From contig CAJNDS010002780.1 of the NCBI GenBank assembly GCA_905221605.1, forward strand, positions 62,001 through 126,000: DNA of 64,000 bases, written 5' to 3'. Shown here piece after piece: positions 10,601 to 22,600 of this stretch. The notes beneath the pieces were generated by a model, which worked only from the letters and a program-made list of their open reading frames with translations, was not told the DNA's origin and made no database searches. Position 1 is the first letter of the stretch; the number at the start of each line of letters is the position of its first letter. The stretch is from Symbiodinium natans (taxonomy: Eukaryota > Sar > Dinophyceae > Suessiales > Symbiodiniaceae). The position numbers and the translations under genes were made by a program.

Positions 10601-13600
10601 TACAACCCTACAACCCTAAACCCTAAACGCTAAACCCTAAACCCTAAACCCTAAACCCTAAACAGCATAGGACAAACCTCCCGCATATCACGGGAAGGCA
10701 TCTTCAGAAAGGGGCGCGAGAACGAACCAGCAAGTTATGGGCCTACACCCCAAAAAACCTTTAGAGCCCTGAACCTGAACCCCTATTATTACCCCCCCCC
10801 CCCCCCCCCCCCAACAAAAAAGAAACAAAAACATGACAAACTTCACCCACCGACACCAATCGCTAAACACACTAACCACAAACCCTAAACCCCAAGCCCC
10901 AAGCCCCAAACCCAAAACCCATCCTAAACCCTAAACTCTTAAACCCTAAACCCTCAACCCTAAACCCTAAACCCTATGCACCGTAAACCCTAAACCCTAA
11001 ACCCTAAACCCCAAGCCCTATTCGAGCTCTCAAAAACCCCCCCGCAGTTTTTGAGGTGCTTCGCCTCTGCGGCATCACCTGCGGCCTCGCAGGGGCCGTG
11101 GCCTCTCGGCCCAAGAGGGGAGGTCATCCAGGTTATTTCGGGTTTAGGGTTTAGGGTTTAGGGTTTAGAGGGTTAGGGTTTAGGGTTGAGGGTTTAGGGT
11201 TTAGAGGGTGTAGAGGGTTTAGAGGGTTTAGAGGGTTTAGGGTTTAGGGTTTATAGGGTTTAGGGTTTGGGGTTTAGGGTTTAGGGATCAGGGTTTAGGG
11301 TTTAGGGTTTAGAGGGTGTAGAGGGTTTAGAGGGTTTAGAGGGTTTAGGGTTTAGGGTTTATAGGGTTTAGGGTTTATGGGTTTATAGGCTTTAGGGGTA
11401 AACCGTAGGCCCTGCTCTTGTTTCCACATCATGTCCGCCGTTTGGGCCTCTGTGTCCAGGACTGAGAATCTGGAACCCTATAAACCCCAAACCCTAATCC
11501 CTAGGCCCAGCTGAATCGGGCTCTGGGTCGCGACGTGGAGGTCGTCCTATACGGTAGGGGTCAATTGTGGCAGCGGTTTCTCCGGAGAAGATGCCTAGCC
11601 TGCCGGCAGGTTCCGAACCTTAAATCCTAAACCACGACTGGTCCGAAGATGCTTTCTGGCTACTTGGTAGCCCGGCAGGCCTGTTGCATGTCGAGGATTC
11701 AGATTAGGGTTTAGGGTTTAGGGTTTAGGGTTTAGGGTTTAGGGTTTAGGGTTTAGGGTTTAGGGTTTAGGGTTTAGGGTTTAGGGTTCGGGTTTAGGGC
11801 TTAGGGCTACTAGGACCCAGAGTAGGCCCTTTTTCCTTCTTTCTTAGGGTTTAGTTTCCCTTACACGCCCTTTAAACCAAGAAGGGCAACCCTTTTTTCC
11901 TAGGTATTGTTGGGTCTGGACCCTAAACCCTAAACCGCAAACAACGGGCTCAGTAGGCTCTGTGGACGTAACATATTTCGGGGAGATATTTGAGAAGGGT
12001 TCGGATCTCCAAGTAGGGTATTGTATGTTTCCGGGCCTTGCGGACCCCCCGATGAGGAGTCCCTAAACCCGAACCACCCGGCCCTTCTTTTTTACCATGT
12101 GCTCCTGGGTTTTTTTATGCCACCGTCGCTGCTCCCCGCGACCCCGCCAAAGTCAGCCTCGCTATAACGTGTAACCCTCCAATTGTTAACTCCGCCTGAT
12201 TTCCGGCGCATTTTTTGTGCCGCGGGGTTGCGAGTCGCGACTTCTGGGGCTGGTTTTCAGAAAGCCGCCACCCTAAAACTCTACATCCTAAACCTTGAGC
12301 CCGAAAACCAGGTGTTTAGGACCCTAAACCCTAAACCCTAAACCCTAATTAAACCCTAAACCTTAAACCCTAAACCCTAAACCCTAAACCTAAACCCTGA
12401 ACCCTGAACCCTGAACCCTGAACCCTAAACCCTACCCCCAAAAAGCCAAAAAGGTGCTCTCAGTGTCGCTTCTTTTGGGCTGGCTGCATTGGCTGGCTGT
12501 TGGTCTGGCGCTCTACGCGCTGTTTTTCCAGGCACAGGTTTGGGGATTTTGCTAAGGGGTTTAGGGTTTAGGGTTTGGGGTTTGGGGTTTAGGGTTTAGG
12601 GCCAGTTTGAGGTGTTTTTCGGGTTTGGGGTTTGGGCCTTGCTGTTGGGTGGAGGCTTTCGGGTTGAGGTGTTGTGAACCTTGTGGACCTCAGCCGCAGG
12701 CCAAATCATGGTTGAGTTAGGTCACAAGCTTGGTTTAACGTTTAGCTACGCTGGGGTCGAGGGTTTATAGGGGTTCAGCAGAGCTCATTTTGTTTTGAAG
12801 GCTTCAACAACAGTCTGGTCGCGACGGGCTTTGGGGGCTTAATTGGGTTTCGAGACAATTAAACTTTGTAAAGCAACCTGTACCAGTAAAACTTGCCCTT
12901 GGCCGCACAGAACCAGCTGGGGGTGGGGGCTGCGTGGGTTTAAGGGGTTCAGGGTTTAAGGTTTACGGTTTAGGGTTTAGGGGTTTAGGGGTTTAGGGTT
13001 ATAGTATAAGCTCAGGGCTCTAAACCCGGAAGACGCCAGGCTGCGAGTGGAAGCCTAGACGCAATTCTTGCAGACATTGCCGCTTGTCTGTAACCCTAGT
13101 TATAGGGTCCAAAAAGGGAGGGCGGTTCATGGGGGGGGTAGGTACCGGGGAGTTTAGGGTTTAAGGTTTAGGTTTTAGGGTCTGGGGTTTAGGGCTAGGG
13201 TACCTAGGGAACCTTAGGCAAGCTTAGGGAGCTTTAGGGAACAGTGGGGAGTATTTGGGAACCTTGGGATACATACCCTCCTTGAACCCTTCTCCCTTAA
13301 TTGCACCCAATAACCCGCGCCAGGTGCTGGTAGGGCTGATCAGGTTATAGCGTATGGGATGCAGGGCTAAGGGCTCAGGAACCCTAAACCCTATAGACCC
13401 TTTAAACCCTATAAACCCTATAAAAACCTACATACCGAAAACGCCGTATATTAAACCCCATAAACCCTATAAACACGATAACCCTATAAACCCTATAAAC
13501 CCGAAACCCTATAACCCCTAGACCCCCGTTCACCAGAAACCCTCAGCCCGCGGCTTCTTTGAACGCAGCGCTGTCTAGGGCCTGGGGTTTAGGGTTTGGG

Positions 13601-16600
13601 GTTTAGGGGTTTAGGGTTTAGGGTTTGGGGTTTAGGGTTTAGGGTTTAGGGTTTGGGGTTTAGGGTTTAGGGTTTGGGGTTTGGGGTTTGGGGTTTGGGG
13701 TTGACGTGCTCCTGTTTTGGGACTGCAGACCTGATGCAGGGTTGTTGGGTTTTGGGTTTGGGGCTTTTGGGTTGAGAGCTTTAGGGTTGAGGTTTTTAGG
13801 GTTTAGGGCTGAGGGCTCTAGGAATGCGGATTCAGGGTTGAGGGGTTAGGGTGGGCTAAGAACACACCCAGAACCCAATCACCGAACTGCAGCCAGAGCT
13901 CGAAGGACATTCCAAGACCTTCGCGGTTTCGGGATTCAGGGTTTAGGGTCGTGCAGGGTTTCGGTTTTAGGGTTTAGGGTTTAGCGTTAAGGGTTCAGGG
14001 TTCAGAGCTTAGGGTTTAGGGTTTAGGATCGTCCGAGTCACCAGGTCCCTGCGGGTGCTGCTCGCACGGCCGCCTATGCAAGGTGCTTGGGTTATAGGGG
14101 AACTGTAGGGTTTCGCGTGTAGCAGAGCAGTTCACCCCAACTAAATTCAAACGCCTCAGCCCTTATGGCCTTGAGCGCCAGCATTAAATCCAAGTTACAG
14201 TAAATCTTCGAAGCTCCTAAGTGATCAACTAAAACCCAGGAATCCCCGAACTTCCCTAAACCACCAAGCGCCTGCCCCCTACACGCCTCGTCTTCCCGGG
14301 GCTTCGGGCTTAGGGTGCAAAGCTCTGGTAAGTTTTGGGGTTTAGGGTTCAGGGTTTTGTTAGTTTCGATGCCTCCAAGCCTAAACCCGACGAGGGCAAA
14401 GAGGTAATTAGGCATCTAATTCATCTGAAACCCAAAGCCCCAAACCCCAAACCGCTAAACCCCGGGCTTCGGAGTGCTTGAAAGTCTTCATGCGCAGGTC
14501 GCGAACGCTAATGCGCCTTGACTGCCTTCAGCGTTGGGGTTTCGGGTGCAGGCTTCAAGGGTTTGCTTAGGAGCTAAGGCTCTCGGCCAGGGTTTTGGGT
14601 TTAGGGTTCAACTATTAGGGTCTAAAAAGCAACGCCTTCGGTGGTCCTCTGACGATTGCGCCTGCCCCCGCACTGTTTGTCCGTTGTTCAAGAAACCAGT
14701 TGGCAGCACATTGCACGAATATTAAAAGCAGAAGAATCTTAAACCCTAAGCCCCGAACCCCAAACCTCAGTCCCGAAATCCCCAGCACCCCCAAGCCCCC
14801 CTAGATCCATCAACGGAACCACAAACGCCAAACCCCCCTTGGAGGTTCATGGGTACTTATACTCCCAATTAACTACAAGTCTACTTATAACGTACTTAGA
14901 GGACTTGAGAGGACTTAGGGGGCTTACAAGTGCAGTCATAATTGGGTTATGAGTACCCTGAACCTACACCCTAAGGCTGTTTCTCTGGCCCTAGATCCTA
15001 GCGCCGAAGCCCGAACACCAAGCCGGAGAGCCAACAAACCCTAAGCCCCAAACCCTAAACCCTAAACCCTAAACCCTAAGCCCCAAACCCTAAGCCCTAA
15101 ACTCCCAAGAGGCCCCGAAGGCCCGAATCTCCCCTAAACCCTTAAACCCCCAAGCCCGAAGCCCTAAGCTTCCCATCGCAACCTTTGATCTCTGGAGTGT
15201 TTTCGATTTGGGGGTTCACGATACTAGGGGTACCTTATGGGGGTCCTTACTATGATTATGGGATTCTACTATTTGGGGGTCTATATTGGGGGGGTCCCCT
15301 ATAGGAACATGGTTTAAGGGTGATTAGAGCTGGGATTCCCTTTGGTATACCTTTTCGCGTTCGGGATAAGGATGTTCCAACTTTTTGGAGACCCCTAAAC
15401 CCCTAAAAAGCCTTAAACCCCAAGCCCTAAACCCTCAACCCGAAACCCGAAGCCCGAAACCCCCAAACACCTCAACCCTGTGGAACCCTAAACCCTAAAC
15501 CCTAAACCCTAAACCCTAAACCCTAAACCCTAAACCCTAAAAGCCCTCCCAAAGCCCTCAACCCTGTGGTATCGAGCAGCCCACGAAATGGCCAGGACCA
15601 CGGCGCGAGCCATGGGCCCTTGCCTGCAGGCCTTTGGCGTAAGGGTTTAGGGTTTAGGGTTTAGGGTTTAGGGTTTAGGGTTTAGGGTTTAGGGTTTAGG
15701 GCTAGGGTTTAGGGTTTAGGGTTTAGGGCTTGAGTTTAGGGTTTAGGGTTTAGGGTTTGGGGTTTAGGGTTTAGGGTTTATATAGGGTTTAGGGTTCAGG
15801 GCGAAGCCTGAAGTCCTCGGTAGCCCCTTGAAGCATTCTCGATTTTCCATTCTTGGGTGTTAAGAGGACTTAGTAGCCCAGTGGTACCCTTTACTCTTTT
15901 TTTGTTTGGCTCACGGTTCCCTTGTAAAGTAGCCACCCCAAAAAGGGGTGCCCTTATGTTAATATGGTTACTGGGCTACCAAGGAGGATATAGGGCTTGT
16001 GGTCAAGGGCCGCGAAATCAACACATAAATCACGCGAAGCAAAAATGGCCTTTTCTTTCGCCTTGGCGAGGATAGAAGGTTTTGGTTTTAGGGGTTTTGA
16101 GCCTGGTTTGGTATAAGTTCAAGTCCTAAACCCTCAACCCTACGTCAAGATCCAGCCGCGTCAGCAAGCCTAGCGGAGACTACAGGGAGCGCGATCCGCC
16201 AGGGTAGGGTTTAGGGTTTGGGGCGCGCTCGGGTGGAAGAAACAGTCGTAGTTGGAATGGAGGGTCTGGGGTTCCCTCTGGTTCTTAGTCGGGAATGCGG
16301 GAATTATATAGGGCGCTACATATACCCTAAACCCTCATTCCCCACTCAGAACCAGCCAGGGGGTTGTGGCGGTTTAGGGGTCGACCTGGACTTGGCAACT
16401 GAACAGCCAACCAGAACGCCCAGTAATTAGTGCTCAAAGGGTGAGCTTACGATATTAGGGGGTACTGTATTTGGGTCCTTGGGGGGGGGGTCTAGTCCAG
16501 GGGCGTCCCCCATTTCCGTAAACCCCCATATGCCTAAACCCTAAACCCTAAGTTCAGGATCTTTTCTAAGCCCAATGACGCCACTTGGGAACCCAGATCA

Positions 16601-19600
16601 ACCTTGGTTGGGAATTTAGTGGTTTAGGGTTGGAGGGTGCTTAAACATTCGGGTACTACAAGCCCTAAACTGCAGCCCAAGACCCTGAAGCAGAAAACCT
16701 AAGCCCTAAACCCTCAGCCCTTAAACCCTCAAACCCTAAACCCTAAACGCTAGCTAAACCCCTCAACCCTATGCACCCTAAACCCCACACCCTACACACC
16801 CTACAGCCTGCACCCTAAACCCTAATAAACCCTAAACCCTAAACCCTAAACCCTACACCCTAAACCCTAAACCCCAACCCTAAACCCTAGAGGCAATTCT
16901 TCTCTCCCTCTTCGGAAAGGAGCTGGGAGGCCGAGAGCATGTCGACCCCGAACCTTCATCATCGGGTTTGGGGTTTAGGGTTTAGGGTTTAGGGTTTTAG
17001 GGTTTTAGGGTTTTAGGGTTTTAGGGTTTTAGGGTTTTAGGGTTTTAGGGTTTTAGGGTTTAGGGTTTAGGGTTTTAGGGTTTTAGGGTTTCGGGTTTAG
17101 GGTTTAGGGTTTTAGGGTTTTAGGGTTTTAGGGTTTTAGGGTTTTAGGGTTTTAGGGTTTTAGGGTTTTAGGGTTTTGGGGTTTTGGGGTTTTAGGGTTT
17201 TAGGGTTTTAGGGTTTAGGACCCAGTCGTAAGCCCCTAAATCCTGAGTCCCTTGAGCCCTGAACCCCAAACCTCCTAGACCCGGAACCCTAAACCCTTAA
17301 CACTTAACCCTAAATCCACAAGCTCATAGCATCAAGACCCCTAGGTTGTGGTATGAGTTGGCGCTCCCGCCTCAAGCTTTCAACCTCCCAGCCGGTTTAT
17401 ATATGGTGTTCAGGACTGACACCCTGAACCCTAAACCCTGAACAAAACCTAAAACTCTACAACCCTACAACTCTAAAACCCAAACCCTAATTAGTTAGGG
17501 TTTAGGGCTAAGGGCCGATCTGTGCTGCTGTTGCTGCACAGCCCTATTCCTAAACCACAGACTTGCACCCTAACCCTAAAACCTCATAAACCCTAAGCCC
17601 TCCTTGATTGATTGTGTGGTACAAACATCCCGTGCTCCCAGATACCCCTAGCACCCTAAGCTACACCCTCATACCCTAACCCTAAACCCTAAACCCTAAA
17701 CCCTCAACCCTAAACCCTAACCCCTAACCCCTAACAACCTAAACTAAAGCTGGCGATGCGTGACGCGGTGCATAGGATCTTTGTCACATCGACAGCGCGT
17801 CGTGCGCGTAGCACCGGCGTCCGTGTCAGTCACCGATGCTTCCCACCTGCCTATAAACCCTAAACCCTAAACCCTAAACCCTAAACCCTAAACCCAGTTG
17901 AGCACGAAGAGTTAGCTTCGTGCTCCGTGCCGCGTTTTTGGTAGGGTGCATCTGCGCTTCACGCGCCACATGATAATGATTTTTTTTCAAGAAGATTTAC
18001 AGGCAACTTAAATTTTCAAGCAACTTGAAAGCATGTTCAATTCAATGACGCAAGGAGATTCTGTCCCCACAAGGAGTAGTTAGTAACGGGCCTTCTCCAT
18101 AAGGGGCCTTAGTCCCGGGACCCCCGTATTTGGGGGTATTCCCCGTGAGGGGCCTTCTCCGCAAGGGGGCCCGCAGCCAAAACCCTCGATTTCAGTAGGG
18201 TACCGGCCAATTCTGGGTTTCCCGCCTGTTTGGGGGCCTTCCCGTAAGGTACCTTCCCAGTATGTAATGGGCCTTTCCCGTAAGGACCCTTTTCTCCCGC
18301 CGGGTCGCGGCCGTTTCTGACATTTCGGTTAGGCATGTTGTTTCCTACGGTTTTTTCCCCCAACAGTTTACTGGACAGCCTGCAAGGAGCTTCTCCCTGC
18401 AAGGCGGCAAACAACCGACAAAAATAGAAAATGACGTGTCGCTTCTGCTCCTACGAGAGGAGGTTTGCTTATTTCGGTGGTCCAAGCAAGCCCCCCCCCC
18501 CCCTTTGACAGGGAGGTTTGGGGGGTAGAAAAACCCTAAACCTTCAACCTTAATCCTTACCCTAAACCCTAGACCCTAGACCCTAAACCCTAAACCCTCA
18601 CAGACTCGATGTTTGAAGGGTATTAGGGTAGCCCTCCCTCTGGGTCGAGGCGCGCTGCTTACGATGGGAAACCCCATAAGCCCTAAACCCTAAACCCCAA
18701 CAAACCCTACACCCTACACCCAAATTAAACCCTAAACCCTAAACCCTAATTAAGCCCTAAACCCTAATTAATTAAGCCCTAAACCCTTAACCCTAATAAA
18801 ACCCTCTAACCCGAAAGCCTAACCCACCCTCAACCGCAAAGCGCAACAAAAAACTGCGAGGCGCTGCGCTAGGTCGGCTCCTGGCTGGAGGCTACTTGGG
18901 CTTTGCATCTTGACTGGATATACGGGATTTACTAAGCCTTAAGCCCTAAACTCCAAGCCCTAAATCCTAAACCCTAAACCCAACCTACAGTTCGGGGCTT
19001 AAGAAGGGTCAGGCCTCAAACGTTGCAGGTACCTGTAGCAAGGACTCTTATGTATGATTGCGAAAAAGACTTTTCCTGCACTGCAGCGTTGGATAAACTC
19101 TAACCCCCTGTAACCCCCCACGTACACCCTAAACCCGTTGCTCCATGAACCCCAAAAACCAAAAAACCCTTCGTGCTTTGAGCCCTAACTGTTAAACCAC
19201 GAAGCCCCTTCCCCTAGAAACAGGAACACCTCATCCTAAACTCCTACATCCGAAACCTTAAGCCGCCAGGGCCAGGAACCCTGCAAATTCTATTCCCCGT
19301 ATAAACCTCAGAATCCTTTCCCTATCAAAGCCTATACGCCCTATAAGCACCATAAACCCCATAGCCCCCCTAAGCCCGAAACCCCAAGAGATGTCCCTGT
19401 ATCACATATAGACGTAGCCTTGTGAGAGCCTTTTCAGAAAAAAAAGCCTAAACCATCGCATAAAACCCCATTTCACACTAAACCCTAAACCCTAAACCCT
19501 AAACCCTAAACCCTATTTCACACCTGCGCCTCACCAGGCATGCAAACCCCGGAAACCTACAAAGCCCCAGAGCAAGGCATTCGGGGTGTATGAGGAGAAT

Positions 19601-22600
19601 TCAATACGTATACCCGTACATATACAGGGGACAGCGGAAGTTCCCCCTAAACCCTAAACCCTAAACCCTAAACCCTATACCCTATACCCTAAACCCTAAA
19701 CCCTAAACCCTATACCCTATACCCTAAATCCTGAACCCTAAACCCTAAACCCTAAACCCCAAACCCCAAACCCTAAACCCTAAACCCTAAACCCTAAACC
19801 CTAAACCCTGAACCCTGAACCCTAAACCCTAAACCCTAAACCCTAGCCCTAAACCCTAAACCCCGAAGAGAGGTCTGCTTCCTGGTCTTGCTCTGGCCCT
19901 TGCGCAGCCACGGCAGCAGCGGCGGAAGCGGTTCCAGCGCTGCTCCCCTGGCCTCGTCGGAGATCAGCCGCACAGCAGCTTCAGGGTTTCGGAGTTTAGG
20001 GTTTACGTAGGGTTTAGGGTTTAGGGTTTAGGGTTTAGGGTTTAGGGTTTTAGGGCTTGAGTCAGTGTTCAGGTTTGGGGCTTTAGGTCTAGAGTGTAGG
20101 CTTTGGGGTTTTAGGGTTTGGGGTTGAGGGTTTAGGGGTTTAGGGGTTGGGGTTTTAGGGCCTAGCGTTTTGGGTTGTAGGCTTTTAGGGTTTTAGGGTT
20201 TAGGGTGTTAGGGTTTGGGTGTTTTAGAGTTTAATACCTAGGTTACTCTTATGTCCAGTTCTTGACCTCCACAGAGTCTCCTAAGGTGCTGTTAGTTGTC
20301 AGAGCAAGTCACTAAGACCCAATGCAACAGCAAAAGCCAACAGAGCCGGAAATAACTAATATGACTGTAAAGGCAGGGTAAGGTCGGCTCTAACCCTAAA
20401 CCCTAAACCCTAAACCCTAAACCCTAAACCCTAAACCCTAAACCCTAAACCCTAAACCCTAAACCCTAAACCCCCGAGAATTATTTTCAACCTCTGACTT
20501 GTTCCTGACTGCTAGGGCGTGAGGTCACAGTTGCGACAGTTACGAGTGTGCTCGCGATGTCCCACTGCGCTTATCCTAAAACGCTGCTGTGGCTGCTGAT
20601 GTTGTTGCTGGTGCTGCTGCTGCTGCTGGTGCCGGTGGTGCTGGTGTTTTCTGTTGCAGTTGCAGTTGCTGTTGCTATTGCTGTTGTTGTCGTCGTTGTT
20701 GTCTTCTTAGCTTGAACGGTGCGGAGCCCAACCCTCATGTTAGCTGTTGTCTTGCCAGGTGAGCGGCAGTGTGAGGAAGTCTGCGGTGCGCCCAAATATC
20801 TGCTGATACCAGGCAAGCGGCCCTTTTCCCTCCTTGCAAACCTCAGTCTTGAAAATCCTGAAACCTGGCTTAAGAACCCCCCACCCCTCCAGCCCAAAAA
20901 AGGAATACTCCTTGTAAGGGCAAGATAGGGATGTTTCTTTATTATTCGTTTGGGGGTTCTTAGGCAAATAGTAGCTGGTAGCCTCAAGTTTGTTTCGATT
21001 GGGTTAAACAGGGTTGGGTCTCTACCAGCCGTCACATTTTTCCAGTTGTCCATGGGTTTGCCTTGGAGGAGATGGTAGTAGGCGGTTCGTGCACGCGGCC
21101 CGCGAGAACTAAGCCCTCCGATGGCATAGCTTTGTGAATTTGAGGCACCTAGTAGGAGTCGTGGTGTGTGAGGTTTAGGGTTTAGGGTTTCGGCATTAGG
21201 GTCTGGGGTTGACTGGGCCGCTCGAGTAGCGACTCGAAGCCCAGTTTCGGGTTGAGGGTTTAGGGCTTAGGCCTAGAAACGATACAATCCTTACAAGACC
21301 TATACATAAACCCTATTAAACCCTAAACCCTAAACCCTAAAGCCTACAAGCCCTAAACCCCCAAACCCCAACCAACCCTACACCTTTTCTCGGACCTAAG
21401 TCCTTCTCGCCCTGCGCAGGAGTGATCGCAGCCTTCAACATCACCTTCATGCTGGGAGGAGGTGCCCCTGCACCCTGCACAATGGTTAAGGGTTTAGGGT
21501 TCAAGGTTACAGGTGTCCCTCAGCAATTTGAAATCTGAAACCTGCACCCTAAACTGCGAAACTTGGGGTTGAATGTAAGGTTTAGGGATCATCCCACCCC
21601 GCTCATCCCCCAAGGTACAAGGCCCAGGGTACAAGCCCCAGGGATGAAAAGGGTTCCTGGATTTAGAGTTGATTCAAGCCCGGGGGTGTAGGGTTTAGGG
21701 TCTTGGGTTTAGGGTTTGGGGTTTAGGGTTTAGGGTTTAGGGTATAGGCTATTAGGGTTCAGGGTTTATATAGGGTTTTAGGCTTTTAGGGTTCCTGGCT
21801 TTAGGATTTAGAGTTTCAGGGCCTGGGGTTTAAGGTGGTTTAGGGCTCATTAAAACAAACATAGCTTCTGAACTTAAGTGTACCAGAGTAGCGAGCATGA
21901 CCAGCGAATGCTTGGACTTGAGATGCTGAGCGCTAAACCTTTAAAACCCCAAACCCCAAACCCCAAACCCCAAACCCTAAACCCTAAACCCTAAACCCTA
22001 AACCCTAAACCCTAAACCCTGAACCCTGAACCCTGAACCCTGAACCCTGAACCCTGAACCCTAAACCCTAAACCCTAAACCCTAAACCCCAATCCCTGCG
22101 CAGGGATCACCCTCAAGTTCTACCCCCTATTCTACCACCGCGAGTACGGCCTCTCAGACGTTCAGATCTGCTGGATCATGGCAGGCGCTTCTCAACCCTA
22201 AACCCTAAACCCTAAACCCTAAACCCTAAACCCTAAACCCTAAACCCTAAACCCTAAACCCTAAACCCTAAACCCTAAACCCTAAACCCTAACCCTAGCC
22301 CCAAAATTCTTCAGGGGCTCTCAGGGCCCTTAGGGCCTTAGGGCTTTGCGGTTTAGGGTCTTATGGCTTAGAGGCCTGCAGAACCCGATTCGCCCCAAAA
22401 GCCCTGGACCCCTCCTAAAGGAGTGACGCTGTTATGGGGCCCTGGGGGTTAGGGCTGGGAAAACCCTGTGGGCCCTAAACCCTGAACCCAAAACACCCTA
22501 AGTACGCCCTCAGCACCCCTAAGGCCGAAACTCCAAACAAGTAGGGTTTTTGGGTTTAGGGTTTAGGGACCCTAAACCCGAAACCCTATACCCTAAACCC

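Noticed and set aside
11511-11609. Two exon-like pieces (LNRALGRDVEVVLY and VSPEKMPSLPA) with canonical borders
   Set aside because: They join each other in phase but would break the phase-0 link between MFS exons 11056-11097 and 12454-12537 and do not fit the family; left unassigned.
18109-18414. 101-codon minus-strand ORF
   Set aside because: Explained by the palindromic GGCCTT repeat cluster; no protein-like features.
20571-21053. 160-codon minus-strand frame with Thr/Ser/Ala runs
   Set aside because: Created by the GCT/GTT microsatellite and a MITE-like element.
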